This document shows positions 1-13,600 of a DNA stretch of 64,000 bases, piece by piece. The stretch's first letter is position 1. The number at the start of each line of letters is the position of its first letter. The notes beneath the pieces were generated by a model, which worked only from the letters and a program-made list of their open reading frames with translations, ran no database searches and was not told the DNA's origin. This stretch comes from Lamellibrachia satsuma. Its lineage: Eukaryota > Annelida > Polychaeta > Sabellida > Siboglinidae. Where the stretch lies: assembly GCA_033239005.1 (NCBI GenBank), contig BSQZ01000036.1:1908001-1972000 (forward strand), read 5' to 3'. Made by a program: the position numbers and the translations under genes.

Positions 1-617
1 TGCAGCAATATAAGCTTGGTTCTTGATGTCCACATCTTATATTCATTATTCAATATGTTGTGTGGCTGCAGAGTTATTGCTTCACTATGGCAACATGTTA
101 TATGCAGAATATAACCTAACTATTGCTCTGTACAGGGGTATAATTAACTCTTTCCTAATCAGTCTGATAACTGTTTACTGAAGCCTCAATCACACATTGT
201 TCTGAAACTGTCAGGTTCTGAAACTGTCAGGTTCTGAAACTGTCAGGTTCTGAAACTGTCAGGTTCTGAAACTGTCAGGTTCTGAAACTGTCAGGCCTGC
301 ACTAACTGTTCCTCTTAAGCCCTTTTCTACCTAGTATTGTATCCCCCCATTTTATATTACCCATCTATGTAGACATTTATATTTCAAAAAAACATAGTTT
401 TGTGCCACTTTTCCAAACTTGACTAGATGATTTAAATAAATTTGTCTAGATCGTGCCTCGCTCGGAAAGGGGGGGAGGCCGAGCTTAGTCACCCGTTAGT
501 TTACCATGCTACTGTGTAGTGGTGAACAGGTTACATGTAGAAAAAATTAAAAGGGGGTCATGGCCCAATACGCTACTGATCTAAGGGAAGTGTTGACAGC
601 TTGGTTACTGTGTGCAG
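1..617 (+). other. Intron, upstream part
   Basis: Noncoding, upstream of the first visible kinesin exon. Contains a 16-bp minisatellite at about 199-295 and no other recognisable element. Confidence 0.6.
199..295. repeat. 16-bp minisatellite, about 6 copies
   Basis: Unit GTTCTGAAACTGTCAG repeated head to tail, almost perfect. Confidence 0.9.
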
Positions 618-745
618 GTCACATGATGGCTTCAAGACAAACAGCGATGGCTACATGGAGCCGGCTAGTGGCAGTTCGCCGTATGCCAGTCAGCAGAAAG
701 TGTTTGACGAACTGGGAAAGGGTGTCCTTGACAATGCATTTGAAG
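618..745 (+). CDS. KIF28: KIF28-like exon A: motor N-terminal part
   Basis: Acceptor tgtgcag, donor gtcagt. The first base completes a codon begun in the upstream exon. Encodes [12 protein letters not shown] through [16 protein letters not shown], the segment before the P-loop in kinesin-3 motors. Confidence 0.88.
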
Positions 746-3700
746 GTCAGTGATGTGCAAAGTAGGCCTCCTACAAACCTTTTTTCAAATGAAGGCTAAG
801 GATTTATAAATTATAAGTAATTGTTTTTTTGATTATTCAAAATGCGTGCTATTGGACTACAGAAGAACGTATAGCTAGTCAATGTCTTTGTCATATATTT
901 GGCTGTGCTCATTTGAACTTGTCACATGTTTAGCTATCATCATTTGAACTTATCACATGTTTGGCTGACCTCATTTGAACTTGTCACATCATTGGCTGTC
1001 ATCATTTGAACTGATCACATGTTTAGCCATCATCATTTGAACTTGTCACATGTTTTGCTGTCCTCATTTGAACTTATCACATGTTTGGCTGTCATCATTG
1101 GAACTTGTCACATGCTTCACTGTCCTCATTTGAACAGTAAATGCTGTTGTAAACAGAAAAGGTTCTCACAAGGGTGTATCAGTTTCACTTTGCCAATGTT
1201 TATTGAGACGTCTTCAGGAGCGTGCGTGCATTACTCTGGCTATATTATTTCCATGCGTTTGGAGCTGAATAACACAAGCTTCCGAATAATTCATGCTATC
1301 ATTGCTGCAAAGAATAATGATGGATTGATATTAGAATTAATAAATATTGATTGTTGTTATTTATAATTGCCACAGAACATATTTGCGTATAGGAAACATG
1401 GCATAGAATCAAGTCAGCACATATCCTCTTCTGCTATTAGAAATTTGTTTAAGCTTGTCTACGAGGCATATCTTATAAATATCTAATAATGATTGTATAC
1501 ATTGTTCAAATAGTTTTCATCCATCCGTTATACCACTTGCTGTGCTGGTTGCCTCCTTAATGTGTCATGATCAACCAATCATTGATTCCTATTGATTCAC
1601 TGCGAGAGTGTTATAGGAAGTTGCTATAATGAGCAGCAAGAGATGAGATAAGCTACATACCTCTCTCTTCCAAATGCCATCAAGATTACAAGTATGCTTC
1701 ACCTTGTCGTTATCTACAGCTTACTTATTCCATCAACAGATCCATCAGTGTTTTTTTAGAAAAAAAAATTCTAGCTGTGACTGTCATTGATTAATGCCCA
1801 CTGACACATGGAGCTGATGTGTGACTGTCATTGATTAATGTCCACTGACACATGGAGCTGATGTGTGACTGTCATTGATTAATGTCCACTGACTCATGGA
1901 GCTGATGTGTGACTTTCATTGATTAATGTCCACTGACACATGGAGCTGATGTGTGACTGTCATTGATTAATGTCCACTGACTCATGGAGCTAATGTGTGA
2001 CTGTCATTGATTAATGTCCACTGACTCATGGAGCTGATGTGTGACTGTCATTGATTAATGTCCACTGACACATAGAGCTGATGTGTGACTGTCATTGAGT
2101 AATTTCCACTGACACATGACCATATAGTAGTAGACGTGGCACATCCACTAAATAAGTTTTAATTTAAATATATTCAGGATATTATTGTTTTCATTTGGTT
2201 ATTTGAAAAAACAACAAATTATCTGATGCATTTGATCTGGTTTGTCTTAAAAATAAAATAATCCATTTGCATTTGCCATTTCTCATACATAATTAATGTC
2301 ATCTATTCAGATGTTGGGACAAATTAACAATTTTCAGTCATTTTATGATTTTATAATTTATGTCATAGACTACAGTTATCTATGAAGTGCAACATAAATA
2401 GGAATTAAAATAATGTCTTTTTACATTTAGTAATCTTGTTCTTTTCCAGGATACAATTGCTCCCTATTTGCATATGGGCAGACAGGATCGGGGAAATCTT
2501 ACTCTATGGTGGGATACGGTGTAAACAAGTAAGTGATCTTCCCTTTTACAAACTATACAATTAATGTATCCATTATAAAACAATGTTTTGTGAGAATGTA
2601 AAGTAGAAGTTATTGAGATTATTCTCTGATAATATCTGCTTAATTTTAATTTAAAAGCATCTTTCTTATTAAAACTATATGATGTCTCAACCTGAATAGA
2701 TCGTGTTTGTGTATGTATGCATTGATTCGTCTTTCCAGTCAATTGAAGCACATTCATGTTCAGCAGGCTTTGAATAATTAATTAGTATCAATGTATATGT
2801 AATTAATTTTATTATATAGCTTTACTGTATCATAGGCTACTTATCACCATAATATGATGGTATTATTGTACAAGAAATCCTTTTGATAATGTTGAAACGT
2901 TTATTAAATGGATACTTAATATGGCATTTAAAACGTGATTTATCATTTTTCTACAGGGGAATTGTTCCTGTCATCTGTGATGTTCTGTTTCAAACCATCG
3001 CTGCCAACAAAGATGCTGAAAAGGTAGACACTACTGTTTTTCATTGCTGTTGTGATTCCATATATTAGATGGTACCCAGAACATATTTTAATTGCCAGAT
3101 GACGAACACGTCGAACCTCGATAGGATGTTCCATCAAATGCAAATAGTTTATGTTTCTTTTTGATGTTTTAAAGCTACAACAATAAAAATTGTCACCATA
3201 GTGTAGAACCTATCTAAATTAATCCAAGAGTGGCTAACATATAACTGGAATAAAATGAACAATTAAATACCAAAAAGATTCACACAGTTATTTTACAGTG
3301 CGCTGAAACTATCGTGTATATATGCCAATGCATACTCAGTTGCGTTCAAAGTTTTTCAAAGTCAGATTAGCTGATTTTTGTGTTCTGAAGCTGGCATTGT
3401 GATTACTGTTGAATATCATATCAGTAAGCGTTATTGTTGGTACAATGTATTCTCTGCTGTGACACAATAATTTGTGATGCTCCACATAAAAACCAACTGT
3501 AAGGGTGGAAAAAAAATTTGTTATGCATATATCTATCTGCCCTTGTGTGTACAAAGAAGGCATATATCTATCTGCCCTTGTGTGTACAAAGAAGGCATAT
3601 ATCTATCTGCCCTTGTGTGTACAAAGAAGGCATATATCTATCTGCCCTTGTGTGTACAAAGAAGGCATATATCTATCTGCCCTTGTGTTTACAAAGAAGG

Positions 3701-6700
3701 CATATATCTATCTGCCCTTGTGTGTACAAAAAAGGCATATATCTATCTGCCCTTGTGTTTACAAAGAAGGCAGGAGAAGGACTATTTGAGGAAGTTGAGG
3801 CAAGAACAGTTCTATTTATACCCTCACCTTGCAAGTAAAGGCACAAAGAACAGTTGCAACTATGCTTCCACTTCACGCTTCTGTCTATGGACCACCATGT
3901 TTAAATGCATCCACAAACTGTTCATGTGACTATGAATCAACAATTTGCATGAGCTTCACTGGCTTTGTGCCACATATGTAAATGCCAAATACCGTGCAGG
4001 ATGCTGCTTGTCATCGCGGTTTTCCATTACTGCTGCTACATGTAATCGATGCAGTTTGTAAGTTAGGTAACTATGTCATAGTTGACAGTTGAATCGACCG
4101 CCACTGTTGGGTCTGCCAGGTCAACATATATGGGCAACACCAGTGGCATGTTATAACTGGAAGATTTTCCTTCGGTTATGTATTTAAATTTGACACTTCC
4201 ACTACTGCCTGTGTCACTTGCATGATCTGTTTTGGACCACGTCAAAATAGTTTCAATAAATTACAACCGCCATTTTCAATTTCTTAGCTGCCTCCTTAGC
4301 AATACATAATTAGCATGTTATTGGCTATAACCCACCATCTGATTGGCTTAAGGGTCCCTCGTCAATTTTATTTTTTGGCTAATCTCATTTCAAATTCATT
4401 TTGCAAAAAATCCAACCTTCCAAGTATCAATTTTTATATGTAGTTTTTGTGAAATCATCAAACAGACTATTAAATTACTTAATGTTTGGTCAAATGTTAA
4501 GCAATGTGAAAATGGAAAAGCTGAAAACTAAAAAAATGTCACCCTTGGAGAAATTTCATAACTTTGACTTGTGATTGGTGAGAGGATGGAAGTCACACCC
4601 ATGATCAGTATTGACCCGCACAGTATTTACCATTTTGGATATCCACTCTTTTGAACCTTATCAGATCTAATGACTAAAGTCAATCTTTCAATGATTTGAA
4701 AAAAAGTCGTTTTAAAAATAAATCGACTGCAGATGTTATGTAGACTGTTCACACACTACGTATCGGGACACCAACAAACTGGATTTACTAAATCATTTGA
4801 GGATGGAGTTTGAAAAACATTGTATTCTGAAAGAGCAGGTTTTAAATATTCTGTACAGGTATTTTGCCAAACATAGGAAAATTATAAACACATTGGATCG
4901 TGTCACGTTGGACGGGTCATAGCACAGAATCAACAGATTATGGTTGGCATTTGTGTTCTTGTTGTTGTCGGGATGCTTTATTGTTCTGACTCTCAAATTT
5001 AAAGTCCAGTATTATGTCTCGTATTTCCATCAGCAGTCACTCGTGAATTCAACATTATAGTATTGTTATGTTATACACCAGTGGTGCCACGGGTTATTCT
5101 GTTCGTTTAAACAAATTGTGCCTGTACGTGCTCCACTATGGTAGAATGTAACAATCTCTTCATATTCCCATCATTCAATGGTTTTGATCATTCTGCTGTC
5201 TTTACTTATGTTGAAATTAGCCTTCTGCTAATTACTTTACAGTCTTTCAGAATGTCATATTTATATTTAGTTTTATGGTGAGTACAATGTAATGCATGAA
5301 AATAAATTCTTTCTTCAGAATAGCTCAAGTTTATCACACTCTTTAAAAGGTTTTTCATATCTCATTTCTGGCAATGTTTGTATGGAAATAAGATCAATTA
5401 TAATAAAATATAATATGCATTAAAAAACTTACATGAAAAAGTTACATAGAAATCCAGGTGCATCGTCCATAATGTTAACCTTCAATGCTTCATTCACAGC
5501 GTTCTGAAGTCACCTTCTCGATGTTGGAAATCTACAACGAGCAAGTCCGAGACCTACTATCAAAGAACAACCCAAAAGGAGGCTTGCCAATCCGCCAGAA
5601 CCCAAAGCTGGGCATCTTCTACGTCCAGGACTTGAAGAAGGTTCCAGTTGGCAGCTACAAGGAAATTGAGCAGCGGATAGAGCAAGGTAGGCTGGAGACT
5701 AAGCAACAGATAGAGCAAAGTTTGATTCTCGAGGAGAGGTTACACAACTGATCCCTTATTTTTCTTTAAGAAAGCATGAGCTTTGTATGACAAAAATTTA
5801 TATGGTTTGAAAGACAAATTGAATCAGTTTAAGGTCAGGTTATTTAATGAGGTGAAAGGTCAGGTAGGGTGGGAGAAATGTGCAATGAGTGACTTATTCT
5901 ACAAATGTGGAGAAAAGGTTTGGAGAAACCAATAGGGGCTAATGTTGTATTTTACGCTGACAAGGAACGGCTGCAAGGACTGTGGCATCAACAAATATGA
6001 ACGCCACAAGTAGTCGCGCCCACACGGTCGTCACCTTGACCTTTGACCAGATCTACAAGGTCGATGGGGAGGAGAAGAAAAAGAGCAGTGTCATGAACCT
6101 CGTCGACTTGGCAGGTAAAGGGTTAACTGTGGGATAAAACTATTTGACTTGGCAGGTGAAGGGTTAACGGTGAATGAAACTAGTTGATTTGGCAGGTGAC
6201 TGAAACTAATGGCAGGCAGGTGAAGGGTTAAATATGAATAAAACTAGTTGACCTCGCAGGTTAAATGTCAATGAACCTAATTGACTTGGCAGGTGAAGGT
6301 TTAACTGTGAATGAAACTAGTCAATTTGGCAGGTGATGGGTTAACTGTGAATAAAACTAGTCTACTTCGCAGGTGAAGGGTTTACTGGTCGACTTGGTCC
6401 ATGCCATTCTGAACCACTTGAATGTCCTTGACACACCATTTAAGACCTAAAGTCTATGCTGCACCATTATAAGCACCTGAGAATCCCACGCTCAGTCATT
6501 CTAAACAGCTAAAGTCCACGATACACCTTTTTAGAATAGCTAAAGGTCCATGATAAACTGAGCAGCTAAGAAATCTACAATACTATTCTAAACAGCTATA
6601 ATGAAGAGGTTCGTGATACACCATTACAAACAGCTACAAGGTCTTTGATACACCATTACAAACAGCTACAAGGTCCACCATTAAAAACAGTTAAATGTCC

Positions 6701-9700
6701 ACAATACAATCCATTCTGAACAGCTGAAAGGTCCACAATACACCATTTAAAAACCTAAGTGTTGATGGCACACCACTGTAAACAGATTGTTGTCCTGGAT
6801 AGCACAGATTATGTGCCATGCCATGTATATGTAAAAAAACATTTACAATTAACCCTTGTTATCAATTTCCCAATTAGCAATCGTAACTGCCCGGCCATTT
6901 TGAACCATTCTGAAATGTCATCAGCAGCACGCTTGTTTAATAATTCAGATGAATCAATAAGCGGTTAATCGCAGTAGTTGTAAGATAACGTTCTAGTGGA
7001 GAATGAATATCATTTCAACTGCCATAGTTCGTACTTGTGAAGTGATGAAACACAATGAACATACACAGAGCACTTTCTATCTGGTAATCTCTTGGGATGC
7101 ACTTAACAAGGACATTATCTCGGCACCAGCCATCTGATCTACTATTTTAGTCTGCCAGTCACTGAATATGAGTATTCATACAGTGAGATCATTAACCTAT
7201 TTTTGCACGAATGCTTTTGTGGTGTGAGATTAAATTTGTTAATTGTACAAAAACATGCATAAAAAATCATTTAATGATAAATAATAAAACTTCCACAGCA
7301 CTTAAATCCCCAGGAACCCAAGGTCAGAGGCACAACAAACCAGAATAGTTTAGCATGACATTATCAACAGGGACAGTGTATTTATGGTTGAGTACAGGGT
7401 CTACCTGGGATTTAGGGTGGAACTGGAAATGCAGTTTCGAAATAATATGTCTTGAAATGACCTCATTGTATGTCTTGGTGAGGTGAGATTTAGTTGTACA
7501 AACATGTTTCTTATTCTTTCTTGTAGAAGACTTTAAAGGTGGAAGATTTTGTGATATATTTGAAAACTGTGGTTATTTTTTCGCACTGGCAGGTTCGGAG
7601 AGAGCCGACAGTACAGGAGCCACAGGGGACCGTCTCAAAGAAGGAGCGAACATAAATAAGTCCCTATCTGCACTTGGCAATGTCATATCGGTAAGTTTCA
7701 TTATTTGGAGATATGTGGCATTGTTACACAGTGGTTAGGACGTAGGTTTCTCAGACATGAGGACGGACATTTGAATCCTCTTGTTGAGGTTTTGAAGCTT
7801 CGGCTATTTCATTGCCAGTAACCGCAGTATGGCTGAATACTTTCCAGAGAATTGGAGTTGGTGCTGGAATGGGCAGGTCTACCAGATGGTGTGTATATGC
7901 GCATACATGTGTATGTATGTGTAAATTGTGTATTGTGGTAAAGTGTACCTATGATAGAGTACTTTGATTGTAGTACATTGTAGATTGTAGTACATGAACT
8001 GTACTTGTAGTACATTACACTAAACTTTTAGTACACAACATTGTACTTGTACACTACAATATACTTGTAGTACACTGTACTGTACTACACTACACTGTAC
8101 TTGTAGCACACTTGCACTTGTAGAACTCTATACTCTATTTGTAGCACATCACAATGTACACTGTATATATTGTCTGGTACAACATACTAGTAGTACAGTA
8201 CATAACACATTAATATGGTACTCTGTCCTTGTAATACACTACACTGTACTTGTGGTATACTATGCAGTACCTGCAGTACACCACACTGTACATGTAGTAT
8301 ACTATGCTGTACCTGTAGTACACTGCACTGTACCTGTAGTACACTACACTGCCTGTAGTACACCACATTGTACCTGTAGTACAATACACTGCCTGTAGTA
8401 CACTACACTGTACCTGTAGTACACTACACTGCCTGTAGTACACCACTTTGTACATGTAGTACACCACACTGCCTGTGGTACACTACACTGTACCTGTAGT
8501 ACACTACACTGCCTGTAGTACACCACATTGGACCTGTAGTACACTACACTGCCTGTGGTACACTACACTGTACCTGTAGTACACTACACTGCCTGTAGTA
8601 CACTACACTGTACCCGTAGTACACTACACTGTCTGTAGTACACCACATTGTACCTGTAGTATACCACACTGCCTGTAGTACACTACACTGCCTGTAGTAC
8701 ACCACATTGTACCTGTAGTACATTACACTGCCTGTAGTACACCACATTGTACCTGTAGTACATTACACTGCCTGTAGTACCCTACACTGTGTCTGTAGTA
8801 CACTACACTGCCTGTAGTACACTGCACTGCCTGTAATACATCACATTGTGCCTGTAGTATACTACACTGCCTGTAGTACACTACACTGCCTGTAGTACAC
8901 CACATTGTACCTGTAGTACATTACACTGCCTGTAGTACCCTACACTGTGCCTGTAGTACACTACACTGCCTGTAGTACACTGCACTGCCTGTAGTACATC
9001 ACATTGTGCCTGCAGTACACTACACTGCCTGCAGTACACTACACTGCCTGTAGTACACTACACTGCCTGTAGTACATCACATTGTGCCTGCAGTACACTA
9101 CACTGCCTGTAGTACATCACATTGTGCATGTAGTACACTACACTGCCTGCAATACACTACACTGCCTGTAGTACACTACACTGTATCTGTAGTAAACTAC
9201 ACTGCCTGTAGTAAACTACACTGTGTCTGTAGTACACTGCACTGCCTGTAGTACATCACATTGTGCCTGTAGTACACTACACTGCCTGCAATACACTACA
9301 CTGCCTGTAGTACACTACATTGTATCTGTAGTAAACTACACTGCCTGTAGTAAACTACACTGTGTCTGTAGTACACTGCACTGCCTGTAGTACATCACAT
9401 TGTGCCTGTAGTACACTGCAGCACCTGCAGTACACTACACTGCCTGTAGTACATCACATTGTGTCTGTAGTACACTACACTGCCTGTAGTACACTACACT
9501 ACCTGTAGTGCACTACACTGTATCTGTAGTAAACTACACTGCCTGTAGTAAACTACACTGTGTCTGTAGTACACCACACTGCCTGTAGTACACTACACTG
9601 TGTCTGTAGTACACTACACTGATTGTAGTACACTACACTGCCTGTAGCACACTAAACTGCCTGTATTACACTACACTGCCTGTAGTAAATCACACTACAC

Positions 9701-10610
9701 TCTGTCTGTAGTGCACTATACTGTGCCTGTAGTACACCACACTGTACATGCAGTACATTGTACATGTTGTACACTACACTGTACACTACACTGTACATGT
9801 AGTACACTATGCTGTACCTGTAATGCACTACACTGTACCTGGTACTGTTGCAGGCCCTGGCTGACCAGTCCACGGGTAAGAAGAAAGTGTTGGTGCCCTA
9901 CAGAGATTCAGCACTCACCAAGCTCCTTCAGAATGCCCTGGGAGGAAACAGGTATCTACAATGTCAAATATCCTCATCAGTTTGTTTGTCAAAGGTGACG
10001 TGAACATTCATTTCTTGGAGACAGTTCTGCATCAATCAATATGATTTGTGTCAATAATTTGTTTTCCAAACCCCATGCAAAAATAAGGATTCATTGGCTA
10101 TGTACTCTTTCAACCTGAATCCCATTTAACTTAATAGTTAGCCATTTCATATTCACCTTTAAAGAAAATGAAACCAAACTGTTTCATAAATGCACATACT
10201 AGTGATGATAGAAAACTGCAAGGGCGCCACCTGTTGGATTATTTAATACTACTTTTCTGTATTGATTGATTTATCATCTGATGGCATTGCTTGCTGCAAA
10301 ACATTTTATGGTTGTGTGGATATCCTTGTAAGAGTTGCTGATTGTCGACCAACAGTACTACAGCCATGGGAATAATAACTTACAGACAGAGGTTTGAGAA
10401 TAATAACTTACAGACAGAAGTTTGGGAATAGTAACTTACAGACAGAGGTTTGGGAATGATAACTTACAGACAGAGGTTTGTGAATAATAACTTACAGACA
10501 GAGGTTTGTGAATAATAACTTACAGACAGAGGTTTGGGAATAATAACTTGCAGACAGAAGTTTGGGAATAATAACTTACAGACAGAGGTTTCTTAAATAG
10601 CATAACTTTC

Positions 10611-10663
<53 letters not shown>

Positions 10664-13600
10664 TAGGAATAATTTTTATTATAACTTTCTTATTAAATCT
10701 GAAATTCAACAAAAGTTTAATATTTTTATTATAAACTCTCATGCACAGGCAGAGCTTCATTACTCGTTTACTCATTTTCAGATTCACACTGCATCATGAA
10801 ATATACTACTTCCCACCCTGCACATTTTGCCCCTACTAATGTTGGTTTTTTGACCCGTCCCACACATTCACTATTAATTTGTCACCATTTGCGTATCCTG
10901 GTTTTTATCACTGGTTTCCTGTGGTTACTGCCCACTAAGCCATTTTTGAGTGAACATTTTTTTATTTTTAGAGTCCAAAGTTTGATTTAACAAATACTGC
11001 ATGTATTTCATTAGCTGTGACCATATTCTAGCTGAATGTGAAGAATTATATGTTGTTGCGTCAGGCTTTCTCAAAATTCTTATTCTCGAGCCATACATAT
11101 AGCTAGATGGGGGGGCTTTTTGCCCCACAACTAGGCAATATGCCCCAAGCTACTTTGTATTTGTTACTCATAAATTAAGAGTATCAAGAGTTGCGTGTGC
11201 TTTCAGTAAGACAGTGATGATAGCGGCCCTGTCGCCAGCCGACATCAATTATGACGAGACTCTGTCCACACTGCGTTACGCTGACAGGGCCAAGAAGATT
11301 AAAAACAAAGCCGTCGTCAATGAAAACCCCATGGACAAACTAATCAGGGAACTCAAGGTATTTTTACATAATAGACTGTTCTCATGTGACTGTCACATGA
11401 ACTGCAAAGGTGAAACCCAGGGCATTTGCACTTTATACGTGTGTATGTGCCAACATGTGATTTCAAAACACATTATTCTGAATCTCTTGTTGCTACATGT
11501 AAAATATAAAGACTTTATTAAGCACGTTTAATATTCATTTGTAGATTCTTAAATTTATTATATGATTTGGGATATTTCCTTCTACGTATGTCAACATATT
11601 TTAATCCCAGATATATAGACATCCTCAATAGGAGAATTAATTAATCAAATTAATGTTCTCTTGTTTATGTTAATAAAAAAATTTAAATCAGAGATTAGTG
11701 AACCAGACTATCATTGGTCAAATGCTTCCACCTTAAAAGTCACATGACACATCACATGATGCAGGAGGAGAATGAGAAGTTGAAGCAGGCGATGCAAGCC
11801 GGGGGCGTTTCGATGCAGCAGACATCAGGAATGTCACCTGCAGGTCAGTGGACATTATTTGTCAGTAAGTTGCGTGGCATATGTCGCATTTTGCCACAAA
11901 ATAGTTTTACCTCCACCACTATCAATTATGCAAAGGCAGCACAGGACTATTCTTGACTCAGTTTGTGTGATTTTGGTGGATAGCGCATTTTGAAGATAAA
12001 CGCTTCATACATATGTAATCAAATGTTATGGACATGGCTCATGTCATGTGTATGCCCAATGGCTCATGTCTTGTGTGTGCCCAATGGCTCATGTCCTAGG
12101 TATGCGCCCAATGACTCACGTCCCATATGTGCTCAATGGCTCACATCCCCTATATGTGCCCAGTGACTCATGTCCCATGTGTGCCCAATGGCTCATGTCC
12201 CATCTGTGCCCAATGGCTCATGTCCAGTGTGTGCCCAATGGCTCATTTCCTATGTGTGCCCAATGGCTCTTGTCCCATGTGTGCCCAATGGCTCTTGTCC
12301 CATGTGTGCTCAATTACTCATGTCCCGTATGTGCCCAATGATTCATGTCCCATGTGTGCCCAATGACTCATGTCCCATGTGTGCCCAATGACTCATGTCC
12401 CGTGTGTGCCCAATGGCTCGTAGTAATCTTTTGTATCCTCAATTGTTGTTTTTGTGACAGATATAGAGAAGATGAAGAAGGAAATGGAGGAAGAGATTCG
12501 CTCCCAGCTCCTTGCCAACCAGGAAATGCTGGCGGGAGCAGAGGGAACAGGGATGTCTTGGGAAGAGAAGGTAATCCTCCAGCCTTGCTCCTGTTTCATC
12601 TTGTTTATTCCTCTATTAAAGTCTATTTTGTCATCGTAATATCACGTTATATAGTATATACTATATTTATTGTAATCTTAATCATCTATATGTGTTTTAA
12701 TGAACCAAAATGTGTTAATATAGCTGTTATCTGTTTAAGTTTCAACTCGATTATCATGTTTACATTGCATGCTGAAAGGAAAGGTGGATATTCAGATAAT
12801 TGTAAAATATTATTTTAACAAAATTGTGGTGTATTAAAACATGTTTCGATGGTCAAGAAGTAAAAATATAATGTAGTTTATATTGTAATATAATTTTGTT
12901 AAAAACAATCTGACCATTTACCTTTAATTAAGATACACCAGTCTGTGTCTAATTCCCCGTGCCATTGACACAATATATTGTGTCTTTGAACAGCTTGAAA
13001 TGGCGCGGTCCGATGAGTCCCTGGTGGCTGGTGATGCAAACCGCAAGGCGAAGGAGCTTCATCTGATGAACCTCAATGAAGATCCCCTTCTCTCCGGCGT
13101 CGTCTTCCACTTCCTGCAGAAGGGAGAAATGACCGTCGGCCGCAGGGATGCTGATCCCGTGCCAGCAGTCTGCCTCAGCGGACTAAGGCAAGAAGATGCA
13201 GACATAAAATGTTTTTCCTAAATCCAAACATGGCAGAACCTGTGATGAATGTCCTCCTCCAATGACCACCCTGCCTCATCAATGAACACCTTCCCTCGTC
13301 AGTGACCACCCTCGCTCTTCAATGACAACCCTCCCTCCTCAATGACTACCCTCCCTCAGTGACCGCCCTCCCTCCTCAGTGACCACCCACCCTCCTCAAT
13401 GACCACCCTCCCTCCTCAATGACCACCCTCCCTCCTCAATGACCACCCTCCCTCGATCATCAATGACCACCCTCCCTCGATCATCAATGACCACCTTCCC
13501 TCCTCAACGACCCTCCTCAACGACCACCCTCCCTCCTCAACAACCACCCTCCCTCCTCAATGACCGCCCTCCCTCGATCATCAGTGACCACCCTGCCTCG

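Noticed and set aside
3474..3929. Open frames of 94-151 codons with repeated [13 protein letters not shown] peptides
   Set aside because: The same peptide appears in three frames because the 35-bp repeat unit is not a multiple of three; no splice or start context.
8187..8905. Minus-strand frames rich in [11 protein letters not shown]
   Set aside because: Translation of the large intronic minisatellite, different frames in succession, no gene structure.
12048..12818. Plus frames with [12 protein letters not shown] repeats
   Set aside because: They are translations of the 25-bp minisatellite; only the separate exon at 12461-12570 is supported by the kinesin reading.
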